64,000 nt of DNA, from contig NZ_AP021879.1 of NCBI RefSeq assembly GCF_009689005.1, positions 2,108,001-2,172,000 of the forward strand, given 5' to 3'. The notes beneath the pieces were generated by a model. That model was not told where the DNA came from and did no database searches. It was given only the letters and a program-made list of their open reading frames with translations. Below are positions 7,433 to 15,435 of the stretch, piece by piece. Position numbers and translations under genes: made by a program. Each line of letters opens with the position of its first letter. Position 1 is the stretch's first letter. This stretch comes from Desulfosarcina ovata subsp. ovata (lineage in GTDB: Bacteria > Desulfobacterota > Desulfobacteria > Desulfobacterales > Desulfosarcinaceae).

Positions 7433-9298
7433 ATGATGCACAAATTACTCACCGACAGCCCTGGCGAAAAAATGCTGCTCCTGGGCAATGAAGCCATTGC
7501 CAGGGGGGCCATTGAAGCAGGTGTGGCCTTCGCCACCACATATCCCGGCACGCCGTCATCGGAAATCTCTTTGAATCTTTTCCAGATATCCAATGAGAGC
7601 GATCTCTACTTCGAGTACAGCACCAATGAAAAAGTGGCCCTGGAAGTTGCCGCTGCCGCTGCCAACAGCGGTGTGCGCACATTCTGCATGATGAAGCATG
7701 TGGGCATGAATGTCGCGGCCGATCCACTGATGACCCTGGCCTACGTGGGTGTCAAAGCCGGCCTGGTCATCCTCACCGCCGACGATCCGTTCATGTTTTC
7801 CAGCCAGAACGAACAGGACAACCGCTACTACGGCAAGCTCTCGGGCGTGCCGATTCTCGAACCCTCCTCGGTGGAGGAGGCCCGCGAAATGACCATCGCG
7901 GCCTTCGACCTCTCCGAACAACTGGGTGAGCCGGTCATTTTGCGCACGACCACGCGGATCAACCACTCCAGCGCGTTTGTGGCCCTGGGAACCATACAGC
8001 CCCGCAACACCAAAGGTGATTTCACCAAGGATCCCTTCAATCTGGTGGCGGTGCCGGCCGTTTCCCGCCGTCTGCACGTGCGTCTTCTGGAAAACTGGGC
8101 GAAGGCCCGGTCCATCGCCGAAACCTCCGTGTTCAACTTCATCGAAGGCGAAGGCAGCTGGGGCATCGTCTGCAGCGGCGTCAGCTACAATTATGTTTCC
8201 GATGCCATCCACGAGTTGGGCATCCAGAACAAAACCCGGATTCTTCGGCTGGGTCTGACACACCCCACCCCACCCGGACGGGTCAAGGATTTTCTGACCG
8301 GCTGCGAAAAAGTGCTCGTTGTCGAGGAGGGAGAACCGTTCCTTGAAGAGACGGTCATGGCCTTTGCCCAAAAAGCGGAATTGACCGTGCCCATCGCCGG
8401 AAAGGACGAAACACTGTTCTCCCGGCTCTATGAATTCGACCCGACCATGGTCCGCCAGGTCATCGCCACCTATTTCGGTGTGGATGACACCCCCAGTCAG
8501 GTGCCCGACCTGTCCGACATCCCTGAAATTCCACAGCGGCCGCCAAACCTGTGTGCGGGCTGCTCCCACCGGGCCACCTACTATGCCGTCAAGAAAGCCG
8601 CCGAGGGTATGGAAACCATCTTTCCGACCGATATCGGCTGCTATACCCTGGGATTTCTGCCGCCACTCTCCATGGGAGATTTTGTCATCTGCATGGGCTC
8701 ATCGGTCAGCACCTCCTGCGGTTTTTCAAAGGCGACCGGCAAACAGGTGATTGGGTTTATCGGCGACTCCACCTTTTTTCACTCCGGGCTGACCGGCCTG
8801 GTCAACGCCGTCTACAACAATCACAACTTCACCCTGGTGATTCTGGATAACGGCACCACCGCCATGACCGGCCACCAGCCCCATCCCGGTGTGGACATGG
8901 CCAACTTCAACCGTTCTGGATACGGCCGGATTTCCATCGAGGCCGTGGTCCGGGCAATCGGGGTGGAGCATGTCAGCGTCATCAAACCCTACAAAGTGAA
9001 AAAAAGCATCGAAGCCGTCAAGGCGGCAATCGAACACAAGGGCGTTTCGGTGGTCATTTCCCAGGAGATGTGTACCCTGTACGCCCGCAGCCTGAAAAAA
9101 CTCAACGTGCGCGCCTTCCAGGTGACGGACAAGTGTAAGAACCACCGCGACTGCATCAACGAAATCGGCTGCCCTGCCTTTTTTCTAGAGGGCGAACGGG
9201 TTCAGATCGATCCCAATGCCTGTGTGGGCTGTGCGGTTTGCGCCCAGATCTGTCCGGAAAACGCCATCACTCCGGTTAAGGACAAAAAAGCCGGGTGA
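7433..9298 (+). CDS. iorA: Indolepyruvate:ferredoxin oxidoreductase, alpha subunit
   Basis: Oxidatively decarboxylates aryl-2-oxo acids (indolepyruvate, phenylpyruvate) to aryl-acyl-CoA with ferredoxin, in anaerobic amino-acid metabolism; with IorB it forms the cytosolic enzyme. 621 residues, normal for the family. The N-terminal pyrimidine-binding domain begins GNEAIARGAIEAGVAFATTYPGTPSSE; the central thiamine-diphosphate domain has RPPNLCAGCSHRATYYA, a GDSTF motif and DNGTTAMTGHQPHPG; the C-terminus carries a ferredoxin-like domain with CVGCAVCAQICPENAI preceded by CKNHRDCINEIGCP. TAGGAAA precedes the start, where two ATG codons are adjacent. iorB follows within 110 bp, as usual. Confidence 0.95.
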   Translation: MMHKLLTDSPGEKMLLLGNEAIARGAIEAGVAFATTYPGTPSSEISLNLFQISNESDLYFEYSTNEKVALEVAAAAANSGVRTFCMMKHVGMNVAADPLMTLAYVGVKAGLVILTADDPFMFSSQNEQDNRYYGKLSGVPILEPSSVEEAREMTIAAFDLSEQLGEPVILRTTTRINHSSAFVALGTIQPRNTKGDFTKDPFNLVAVPAVSRRLHVRLLENWAKARSIAETSVFNFIEGEGSWGIVCSGVSYNYVSDAIHELGIQNKTRILRLGLTHPTPPGRVKDFLTGCEKVLVVEEGEPFLEETVMAFAQKAELTVPIAGKDETLFSRLYEFDPTMVRQVIATYFGVDDTPSQVPDLSDIPEIPQRPPNLCAGCSHRATYYAVKKAAEGMETIFPTDIGCYTLGFLPPLSMGDFVICMGSSVSTSCGFSKATGKQVIGFIGDSTFFHSGLTGLVNAVYNNHNFTLVILDNGTTAMTGHQPHPGVDMANFNRSGYGRISIEAVVRAIGVEHVSVIKPYKVKKSIEAVKAAIEHKGVSVVISQEMCTLYARSLKKLNVRAFQVTDKCKNHRDCINEIGCPAFFLEGERVQIDPNACVGCAVCAQICPENAITPVKDKKAG

Positions 9299-9406
9299 CA
9301 TATCCCTTCAAAGCGGGTTAAACGCAAATCCTTGGCTGCAGGCGCCGGACCGGTGGTAACATTTGCCGGTGACCCCGCCCGGCCAGAGAGCATACAGGAA
9401 ACAACC

Positions 9407-10000
9407 ATGCAAACAAAAAGACTGATTATTGTGGCAGTCGGAGGCCAGGGCAATCTGTTGGCCTCCAAAGTACTGGGAGAAGCGGCCCTGCTTTGCGGCG
9501 TGCCGGTACGCATGAGCGAAATTCACGGCATGGCCCAACGCGGCGGTGTGGTCGAATCATCGGTGGTTTTCGGTGACGCAAAAAGCACGATCATTTCGGA
9601 TGGGGAGGCCGATGTTTTGGTCGGTTTTGAACCGTTGGAAACCCTGCGTGCATTGAACAAATGCAGCCGGGAAACCACGGTGATCACCAATATGACCCCC
9701 CTGCCCCCGTTTACCGTGGCCATCGGCCGGGGAACCTATCCGGACCTGAATCAGCTGCAAACCCTGATCCAGGCCAAGACCAAACAACTCATCGCCTTCG
9801 ACGCCGTTGAACTGGCCAAATCCGCGGGCAGCGTTTTGGCCGTCAACATTGTTCTTTTGGGGGCCCTGATCAAAACCGGCATTCTGCCGATTACCAAAGA
9901 GAATCTGCAAACGGCCATTCGCACCAAAACCAAAAAGGCATTTGTGGATGTGAATTTAAAAGCCTTCGATCTGGGTTTTCAGCTACCCGGCCAAGCCTGA
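9407..10000 (+). CDS. iorB: Indolepyruvate:ferredoxin oxidoreductase, beta subunit
   Basis: Gamma-type domain of the 2-oxoacid:ferredoxin oxidoreductase family and partner of IorA. The start MQTKRLIIVAVGGQGNLLASKVLGEAA carries the family's VGGQGN motif; EIHGMAQRGG and GFEPLETLRAL follow as expected. 197 residues, normal length. The ATG at 9407 has CAGGAA seven bases upstream; an upstream extension of the open frame lacks family similarity. It is in an operon with iorA. Confidence 0.95.
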   Translation: MQTKRLIIVAVGGQGNLLASKVLGEAALLCGVPVRMSEIHGMAQRGGVVESSVVFGDAKSTIISDGEADVLVGFEPLETLRALNKCSRETTVITNMTPLPPFTVAIGRGTYPDLNQLQTLIQAKTKQLIAFDAVELAKSAGSVLAVNIVLLGALIKTGILPITKENLQTAIRTKTKKAFVDVNLKAFDLGFQLPGQA

Positions 10001-10036
10001 TGGTCTCATAAAAAGTCGCCGTTCAGACGGATTTCT

Positions 10037-10140
10037 ATAGTGTTTAAGATAATGTTTTTGGTAAGGCCAGAGGGAGGAAGCTGTATTGTAATACAGCGAC
10101 GACCGATAACGCAGCCTAAAAACATTATCTTGAATGCTAT
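10037..10140 (+). repeat. 104-bp inverted-repeat element, copy B (MITE-like)
   Basis: The second copy of the element at 1342-1445, in the opposite orientation, 97 of 104 positions identical. Terminal repeats: ATAGTGTTTAAGATAATG against CATTATCTTGAATGCTAT. The centre contains CTGTATTGTAATACAG, an almost perfect palindrome. It starts about 35 bp after the iorB stop. Confidence 0.85.
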
Positions 10141-10525
10141 CACCGATGGTAGGCGGCCGATGGGGCCAATACCAGCCATGGTATGCCTCATTTGCATCAC
10201 CAACATCGTTCCGGCAAAAACAAATTCATATAAAATATCATCCCCCATGTTTCAGCACGGGGGTCATGTTTCAGAAGGTTCCGTCAATTCGGCGTCCTCT
10301 GATCGCCTACCGATGGACATCATGTATGTTTTTCCATATTCCGGAGAAACGACCCGGGACTGCATAATAGGATCAAAATCAATTTTTGTTACAAGATGAT
10401 TTGACAAGATTACGGTTTCGTTTGAAAATAAGCCTATAAAGCAGATGGCTTTAAAATGACCTGGTCTGAATGCAGATAAGCCGAATATGGCTCATGTGGT
10501 AAATTAAACTCCGGGGAGAGGCACC
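10141..10525 (+). other. Non-coding gap between iorB and khpA, with a candidate promoter
   Basis: No convincing gene. A direct repeat CATGTTTCAG occurs at 10246-10255 and 10265-10274, 19 bp apart, so both copies could face the same side of the helix as an operator; this is speculative. TTGACA at 10401-10406 with GAAAAT 17 bp downstream (10424-10429) is a plausible promoter for khpA. Confidence 0.4.
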
Positions 10526-10756
10526 ATGAAGAAACTGGTCGAGGAAATTGCAAAGGCACTCGTTGATCTTCCAGAACAAGTATCTGTAAATGAAATCGAA
10601 AGCGTGCAAAGTGTTGTGATCGAGCTTTCCGTTGCCAAACAGGACCTTGGCAAGGTGATCGGAAGAAAGGGCCAGAACGTTCAGGCAATCCGGACAATCC
10701 TGAACGCTGCTTCGGGAAAAAACAAAAAGCGCATCATTCTGGAATTGATCGAGTAA
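10526..10756 (+). CDS. khpA: KhpA, KH-domain RNA-binding protein
   Basis: A small cytosolic RNA-binding protein (76 residues), a single KH domain. The GxxG loop is present as GRKGQN after the helix LGKVI, with the following AIRTILNAASGKN helix-turn as in the YlqC/KhpA family. Family members pair with KhpB/Jag and bind many transcripts. GGGGAGAGG precedes the ATG by a few bases. It is usually near rpsP-rimM-trmD; here it stands alone. Confidence 0.92.
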   Translation: MKKLVEEIAKALVDLPEQVSVNEIESVQSVVIELSVAKQDLGKVIGRKGQNVQAIRTILNAASGKNKKRIILELIE

Positions 10757-10885
10757 GTCACAACCCAATTAAATCCGCACTGTTTTCAATCGCGGTTTAC
10801 CCGTAGCGATCTGTTTCATCCGCGATTAAGGCCTCGAAAAATTTTCCGCCGACTTACCCGTATGGTTCTGCACCAAAAGGTTTAG

Positions 10886-10933
10886 GAACTGGCCTTGCCT
10901 GCTACATCGGCTTCACATATTGTTCCTGCCGGC
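10886..10933 (+). repeat. Direct repeat, downstream border of the effector array (copy of 34469-34516)
   Basis: 48 nt match 34469-34516 in the same orientation with five mismatches, the last 22 nt being identical. Similarity continues past the repeat: on the minus strand positions about 10968-10935 read CQITFPDP then two stops, echoing the CQITFPDLD end of the transthyretin-like gene at 34521-34919. This is therefore a scar of that gene's 3' end. An 11-bp perfect inverted repeat (TTGTTCCTGCC, arms 10920-10930 and 10961-10971) overlaps it. The rest of the gap from khpA to 11032 holds nothing I recognise. Confidence 0.7.
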
Positions 10934-11032
10934 GTTATTAAGGATCGGGAAAAGTGATCTGGCAGGAACAAGGCTCCCAAACCCATAAGAAAAGCGCAAA
11001 AGGACAAAATATCAGGCAACATGTCCGCAGGA

Positions 11033-11917
11033 TCAGTGACCCAATAACCATCCCTTGAGACTTTTGCGGGTCCCCTCGGTTGCGCCGCTGTCCTCGCTGG
11101 CCAGGAGTTGGATCAATGCGTCTCTAACCTGATTGCTCAACTCAGGTGGCTTGAAGGCATAAATGCCAGGTGCTGTCTCGAAAAAAGCGCGCATGCGCTC
11201 AAGCATGACCCCACTGCTAGGAATCTGGTCTGCACGCATCAAATCGACCGCCAGATTTACCATGCCAGTCGAGAGATTACGCAGGGCATCTTTCGAGGCA
11301 GAAGCGGGTAACGCAAAGTAATGAGCCAGCACATTACGGCGGTCCAGTTGTGTGACGGCGCTGTTCTCGAGGTATCCGGCAAAAGCGCGAAGTGCCTCTT
11401 CGTTCTGCCAGACTGAGCGATCATAATCGGCAGTGAGCCTGAAAAAGGTTACCAGGGGTGGTGGCGACGACGCCAGGGTTTGGGCCACCTTTGCAGGATC
11501 TAGGCCCATCGCCGGGCGCGCAGTCGCGGAAAATAACTCGCAATCCCGCCAAACCAGGCGCGCCTCGTTACCACCACCGAGGTAGGTCGCATACTTCGCG
11601 TGCGTAAAATTGTCCGCGTCGAAAGCGAGTACGCGGATTTCACCGGCTACCGTAGGTAACCAGTCTTCCAGACCCAGTGCGCCGGCTTCGATTCCCTCTC
11701 CGCGCTGGCCAACAACCGTGAAACGCCTGTTGTTCAATTCCGGTAGTACTGCATTCGCGTCGAAGGTGATACTGTAGGCAAGCGTGTAGATTCCCGGAAT
11801 GCCGGTTTCCTTTGATTCCTTCGCCCGCTCGACTTTTTTGACCGCCGTGAATAGACCACAGTGGGTCTTACCGGTGAAAATCTTCGGCAGTGGGCCTGCA
11901 TTTATTACGCTAGACAT
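11033..11917 (-). CDS. Protein of unknown function, last gene of the LysM-headed array (module 5)
   Basis: A 294-residue soluble protein with no signal peptide and no motif I recognise. The N-terminal third looks beta-rich (IPGIYTLAYSITFDANAVLPELNNRRFTVVGQRG, then TVAGEIRVLAFDADNFTHAKYATYLGG). The C-terminal two thirds look helical (TFFRLTADYDRSVWQNEEALRAFAGYLE onward). GGAGATAGC precedes the ATG. It follows the split beta-rich gene of module 5 at 60 bp and ends the effector array, so it may be cargo, an accessory, or an immunity protein acting in the cytoplasm. No assignment is possible from sequence alone. Confidence 0.7.
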   Translation of the reverse strand: MSSVINAGPLPKIFTGKTHCGLFTAVKKVERAKESKETGIPGIYTLAYSITFDANAVLPELNNRRFTVVGQRGEGIEAGALGLEDWLPTVAGEIRVLAFDADNFTHAKYATYLGGGNEARLVWRDCELFSATARPAMGLDPAKVAQTLASSPPPLVTFFRLTADYDRSVWQNEEALRAFAGYLENSAVTQLDRRNVLAHYFALPASASKDALRNLSTGMVNLAVDLMRADQIPSSGVMLERMRAFFETAPGIYAFKPPELSNQVRDALIQLLASEDSGATEGTRKSLKGWLLGH

Positions 11918-11977
11918 AGCAGCTATCTCCAGCAGAACAAGGCCTGCAAAAAAAAAGGGTTTTTAGGGATGCCGTCA

Positions 11978-12610
11978 TCAGGTGCTCGCATTGATGGCTC
12001 GGCAGCGCAATGTCGTCGGCGGGCGTACTTCCATACCTGCTGCAGCGGGAGTAATCCCGGGGCTATGGTCCACGTTGTTCACCGTTATCGTTGGTGCAGA
12101 TCCGGTTCGTTGTAAGCGGATATGAGGGGACGAACCGGTGATCCGGTAAGTCGCGCTAACAGTCCATTGTGTCTCTGCAATGACGGTGAAAATCCGGAAG
12201 CCAACGGAGTTGGCCGTAGCAGGCGTGGGTGCGTTACCACCTGTCGAATTGCTCCAAGCAACCAGGAATGTGGTGCTGTTCAGGCTGTGAACAAACGAAC
12301 ACAGGCGGCTGTGCCGTGCTGGATCATGATGACGCCGGTTATAAAACCAGCCAGGGCTATCGCGGGCGATGACGTGTCGCTTTTCGCCCGGCGGAGGTGC
12401 GGCCGGGGCGAGGGGGGTTTCCTGCGAACGCGTGAACGTGATGTTGATGCCACCGTGCTCCGGGTTGTGGCGGCCCGTGTCCAGCAGATTCGGCGGAAAG
12501 GCGATGGTGTTTGGGGCAGGCCCACCGGAAACGAATAACTGAATCCCGGCGACCGGCGCGCCCGTCGCCGCGGCCGCATTGTCGACCTGAACTCGCGTGA
12601 TGGGGAGCAT
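11978..12610 (-). pseudogene. C-terminal part of a cargo gene split by a 153-bp transposable element (module 5)
   Basis: The 210-codon open frame begins with an ATG that lies inside the inserted element (12608-12610), so its start is supplied by the insertion. Deleting the element (12602-12754) and one copy of its 7-bp target duplication joins this frame exactly to the upstream fragment 12732-13985: ...DGRHIT|RVQVDNAAAATGAP. The undamaged gene would encode about 625 residues. The fragment is beta-rich, with Thr/Asn/Pro, and contains LLDTGRHNPEHGGINITFTRS. It may still be translated as a separate polypeptide. No enzymatic motif is seen. Confidence 0.75.
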
Positions 12611-12754
12611 TACCTGATTCTTGCAGATTTGTGTTAGTTTGCTTGTAGATGCTCTTTTTAAGCCTCCATATCTTTGACATCGGACTGCAGAAGCGTAAAT
12701 TTATGCAAATTTAGGCCGAAATAGTCGATTTTCAAGAAACAGGTAATGCTCCCC
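12602..12754. mobile_element. 153-bp MITE-like element with target-site duplication
   Basis: Perfect 15-bp terminal inverted repeats (GGGGAGCATTACCTG at 12602-12616, its complement at 12740-12754), extending to about 24 bp with two mismatches. It is flanked by a 7-bp direct repeat GCGTGAT (12595-12601 and 12755-12761; 8 bp if one end base is shared). The interior is AT-rich and encodes nothing. It interrupts a cargo gene, giving the left part a stop codon and the right part a start codon. The parent insertion sequence is not in the window. Confidence 0.88.
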
Positions 12755-13985
12755 GCGTGATGTGTCTTCCGTCACGATAGAGACCGTCATAGCTGAGAGC
12801 CGTAAAATTGTTGGCCCAGCCGAGAAAAACACGGTCGAGACCTCGCTTGCCGTCGGCTCCGCCACCGACTATACGAACGTCCGCATCCAGCGCAACACCG
12901 GCTGTCGCTTGGGAGTTGAAATCACCGGTACTGATGTTGACCCAAGAGTAATTGGCTGTGTTGACGTTGCCCGCGATGCCGTCGAAGTTGATATTCAAGT
13001 TGCCCGGGTTGGCGGTGCTACGCAGATCACCTGCTGCTTCGATACGGCACTCGGCAAGTATGACCGGGAGTATCGCGCCCTGTTCGTTGATGTCACGCTG
13101 ACCGTTCCGATTCGTATCCACGAATGCGATCACGAAAAAAGAGCCGCGCTGGTCAGTCGCCATGGTGGCGGTCGTATTGCCGGTCCGGGTGATGGTGGGT
13201 ACTTGGGCAGCGGCGCCAACTGCGGCAGCATCATCGGTGGCGCGGATTGCCTTAAACTGAACTTCAACATTCGCCGGTTGGGTTTCGGCTTCGAGCTGAA
13301 TGGGACCGGCACTGTTGCGGATGAGCACCAGTGCTTGTGGGTTGTTAAAGTCGGCAGCGGCAAACCCGAGCGCTGCCCGCGGTAATATCTTGGTCGACTC
13401 GAAAACACGGTCGGCCGGTGCTGCCCAGGCATTGGCTACTGCCGGTGGTGCCCCACGCGCCGTCAGAGGCGGTGAAGATGGTACCGTGGCCTTGATTTTC
13501 CTGACCCGCACTGTCACCCCACTGATCGTTGAGCAACTGGGACTGGCGCTGTGCTCACGGCACACAACTGCGGTTTCCGGCCTTCCTGGGTCGAGGGCCA
13601 GTATCGGTTCCACGTGGTAGTAGAGGGTGAAATCGGCCGGGTTGGCCGCCGTCTTGTGGAAGTCGTCCCTGGGCCAGTCACCCCCGGCGGTTTTGGTGAT
13701 GCGTACGCGGACAGTGCCCAGGGAATCGTCCGAAAAGACATCTTCGTCAAAGCCGCGAAGCTCCAGATCGAAGTAATTGAGGCCGCGAACGTCTATCACT
13801 TTCGTCCACGCCGGACCCGTAAGGTTTATGTCGGTTCCACTGCTGGCTTTAGTCGGGAGGCTTCGATCAATTCTCTCATTACCCACCTGTCCCTCGAAAT
13901 AGCACTCGCCGACACCAAACCAGTCTTCATCATCGATTATATGGATCCGTTTGAGTTCTACCTTGACGTTGGTAACGGTGGGCAT
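12732..13985 (-). pseudogene. N-terminal part of the split beta-rich cargo gene (module 5)
   Basis: 417 codons, truncated by the transposable element at 12602-12754, which supplies the final codons and the TGA. The N-terminal 130 residues look like a C2-like beta-sandwich (VKVELKRIHIIDDEDWFGVGECYFEG, DLELRGFDEDVFSDDSLGTVRV). A later segment, FVDTNRNGQRDINEQG, resembles a calcium-binding DxNxNGxxD loop. There is no signal peptide, consistent with delivery by T6SS rather than Sec, though that is inference. It starts 26 bp after the LysM gene of module 5. Which enzymatic activity it has, if any, is not visible. Confidence 0.78.
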
Positions 13986-14011
13986 CGTCGCTTCGCTGAC
14001 AGCGCCGGGCT

Positions 14012-14674
14012 CTAGCTGCCGTGCGCCTCCTCCAGTTTGTCTCGTGTCTGCTGATCCGGTTGCCCGGTTACCTCGAGACCATGTTCCTCCTGAAAACGCC
14101 GTAAAGCCGCCTGCGTCGCCTCATTGATCTCACCGGTCACCGCTCCACAGTGGAAGCCGAGATTATTGAGCCGGCCCTGCAAGCCGCTGATCTGGTCTAC
14201 CGGATCGAGCTCTCCCAATGCTACCTTGATGACGGTATTGTCAGGCCCGACTGTCAGCTTTCCGTATCTTGCGTTGGGTGGGATGGCTACCTCGATGATT
14301 CCATCATCGTCGGTAGTTCCGCGATAGATAGCGCCGTCGAGATCGAGGACATATTCTTGATTGGCCCGTGACTTCGGTTCCTCCTTATCTTCCTGCTCCT
14401 CGAACGGATCTTCCATCAAAACCCGAAGACGCAACTTGGCAGGCACACCTTTTTTGCGGAAGCGATGACAGACCTCGGTTGCTCCGGTCTCGGCCTTCGG
14501 TCTGATCTCGGGAACCATGACTTCGTCACCGGCCATGAGGACGTTTGGATCCTTGCGGAACTCCCATAGCCCGGTGTTGTCCGGCTCGTTCCACAGAGTC
14601 TCCCAAAAGTGCCCGAAGTGCAAAGCGATGGAGGAGATACAGTCCCCCTGCTTGACCTTGTATACAGGCGCCAT
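14012..14674 (-). CDS. LysM / beta-sandwich / peptidoglycan-binding protein, paralogue 5
   Basis: One of five paralogues in this window that each head a cargo module. 220 residues. Residues 5-55 form a LysM domain (YKVKQGDCISSIALHFG...PNVLMAGDEVMVP). Residues about 65-155 form a transthyretin/Cna-B-like beta-sandwich (HRFRKKGVPAKLRLRVLM, YRGTTDDDGIIEVAIPPNA). Residues about 158-218 are a PG_binding_1 domain (LGELDPVDQISGLQGRLNNLGFHCG...ALRRFQEEHGLEVTG). There is no signal peptide. LysM proteins are known in phage and contractile-injection baseplates; here the position before each effector suggests a loading adaptor or co-delivered wall-binding protein, which is inference. AGAGGAAA precedes the start. 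Confidence 0.88.
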   Translation of the reverse strand: MAPVYKVKQGDCISSIALHFGHFWETLWNEPDNTGLWEFRKDPNVLMAGDEVMVPEIRPKAETGATEVCHRFRKKGVPAKLRLRVLMEDPFEEQEDKEEPKSRANQEYVLDLDGAIYRGTTDDDGIIEVAIPPNARYGKLTVGPDNTVIKVALGELDPVDQISGLQGRLNNLGFHCGAVTGEINEATQAALRRFQEEHGLEVTGQPDQQTRDKLEEAHGS

Positions 14675-14708
14675 CAGATTGGTTTCCTCTCGCAGGTCGG
14701 GTTTTTAG

Positions 14709-14936
14709 GAACAGATAGAAAACTCGGAAGATTTTGTCCATGCCCGGCGTCAACATGCAGCCGTGGAGTCTGCGATCAATGCATTGGAGAACCATGGTCT
14801 TGACCGTTGTCCCGACCATGGCCTCCACGGATTTAAACGATATGTAGGCTTGGCGGTATTGTCCCGGAACATACAAAAATTGGGGGCCGCACTGCAAGAA
14901 CAGACGATAAAGAGAATCATAATTACTTCTGTCTGA
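14709..14936 (+). pseudogene. Transposase remnant (C-terminus of an ISNCY/IS1182-type DDE transposase)
   Basis: On the plus strand, opposite to all neighbouring genes, a 75-codon open stretch between stops reads FVHARRQHAAVESAINALE, then NHGLDRCPDHGLHGFKRYV and AVLSRNIQKLGAALQEQ. This is the conserved tail of a large DDE transposase family. The catalytic core and the 5' two thirds are missing. Sequence after the stop (GGGGTTTTCGGCCAGGC near 14955-14971) may be the insertion-sequence end. It lies between the module-4 effector and the LysM gene of module 5, where an immunity gene would be expected. Confidence 0.75.
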
Positions 14937-15023
14937 AAATTTCATAGAAAAAGGGGTTTTCGGCCAGGCACTATATAAGAGTCTTGTATAATTTGTTAAC
15001 AATGTCCCCAAATACTCCCTTTT

Positions 15024-15344
15024 GTGCAAGAGGCCTATCAGCGCATCGGCGTCGTGCTGGTGAAGCAGGACCAGCCGCAGCAAAAATGGCAACGATCCCT
15101 CGAAGAATTGATCGTGGGGCATGATGTGCTGATGAACGCTGCCGGCAAGTCCATTAGCACGCTCGACACCCTCCGTACGATGCACACCGCCCATTTCGAG
15201 TCATATCGGAACGAATTCGGCCTTCGTTCACCGATAACCTTGACGTCCGATTTTCCTGCCAATACCAAGCCGCTGGTCTTTCCCGATCATCCACTGCGGT
15301 TCGATTTGATCTACCTGCAGTCAGACACCGCCATCGGCCCTTGA
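15024..15344 (+). pseudogene. Possible gene fragment of unknown origin
   Basis: A 106-codon plus-strand frame beginning GTG with coding-like composition (QEAYQRIGVVLVKQDQPQQ, GKSISTLDTLRTMHTAHFES) and a predicted helical start. It has no ribosome site and is preceded directly by a stop in frame. It lies in the same disturbed gap as the transposase remnant and runs against the neighbouring genes, so I read it as a fragment carried in by the insertion or left by a deletion. It may equally be chance. Confidence 0.3.
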
Positions 15345-15435
15345 AACGCGGCTATCGACAAACAGTGGCTGAAATGAAATTCATCCACTGCTCCATGCGG
15401 CCAACGGCGACCAAATACCCATTTTCTTTATTTTT

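Noticed and set aside
7556..8569. 337-codon minus-strand frame
   Set aside because: Antisense shadow of iorA, which carries complete cofactor motifs.
10006..10248. 80-codon minus-strand frame after iorB
   Set aside because: It runs through the 104-bp repeat element and has no coding features.
10788..10829. Inverted repeat AATCGCGG/CCGCGATT after khpA as a terminator
   Set aside because: The loop is 24 nt or longer and no T-run follows on either strand, so a terminator call is not supported.
12602..12754. Long hairpin that might control translation of the downstream gene by hiding its start codon
   Set aside because: The inverted repeat is better explained as the ends of a transposable element, because a target duplication flanks it and its removal restores one reading frame.
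14526..15194. 222-codon minus-strand frame overlapping LysM paralogue 5
   Set aside because: It runs antisense to the transposase remnant and over the start of a well-supported LysM gene; no recognisable domains.
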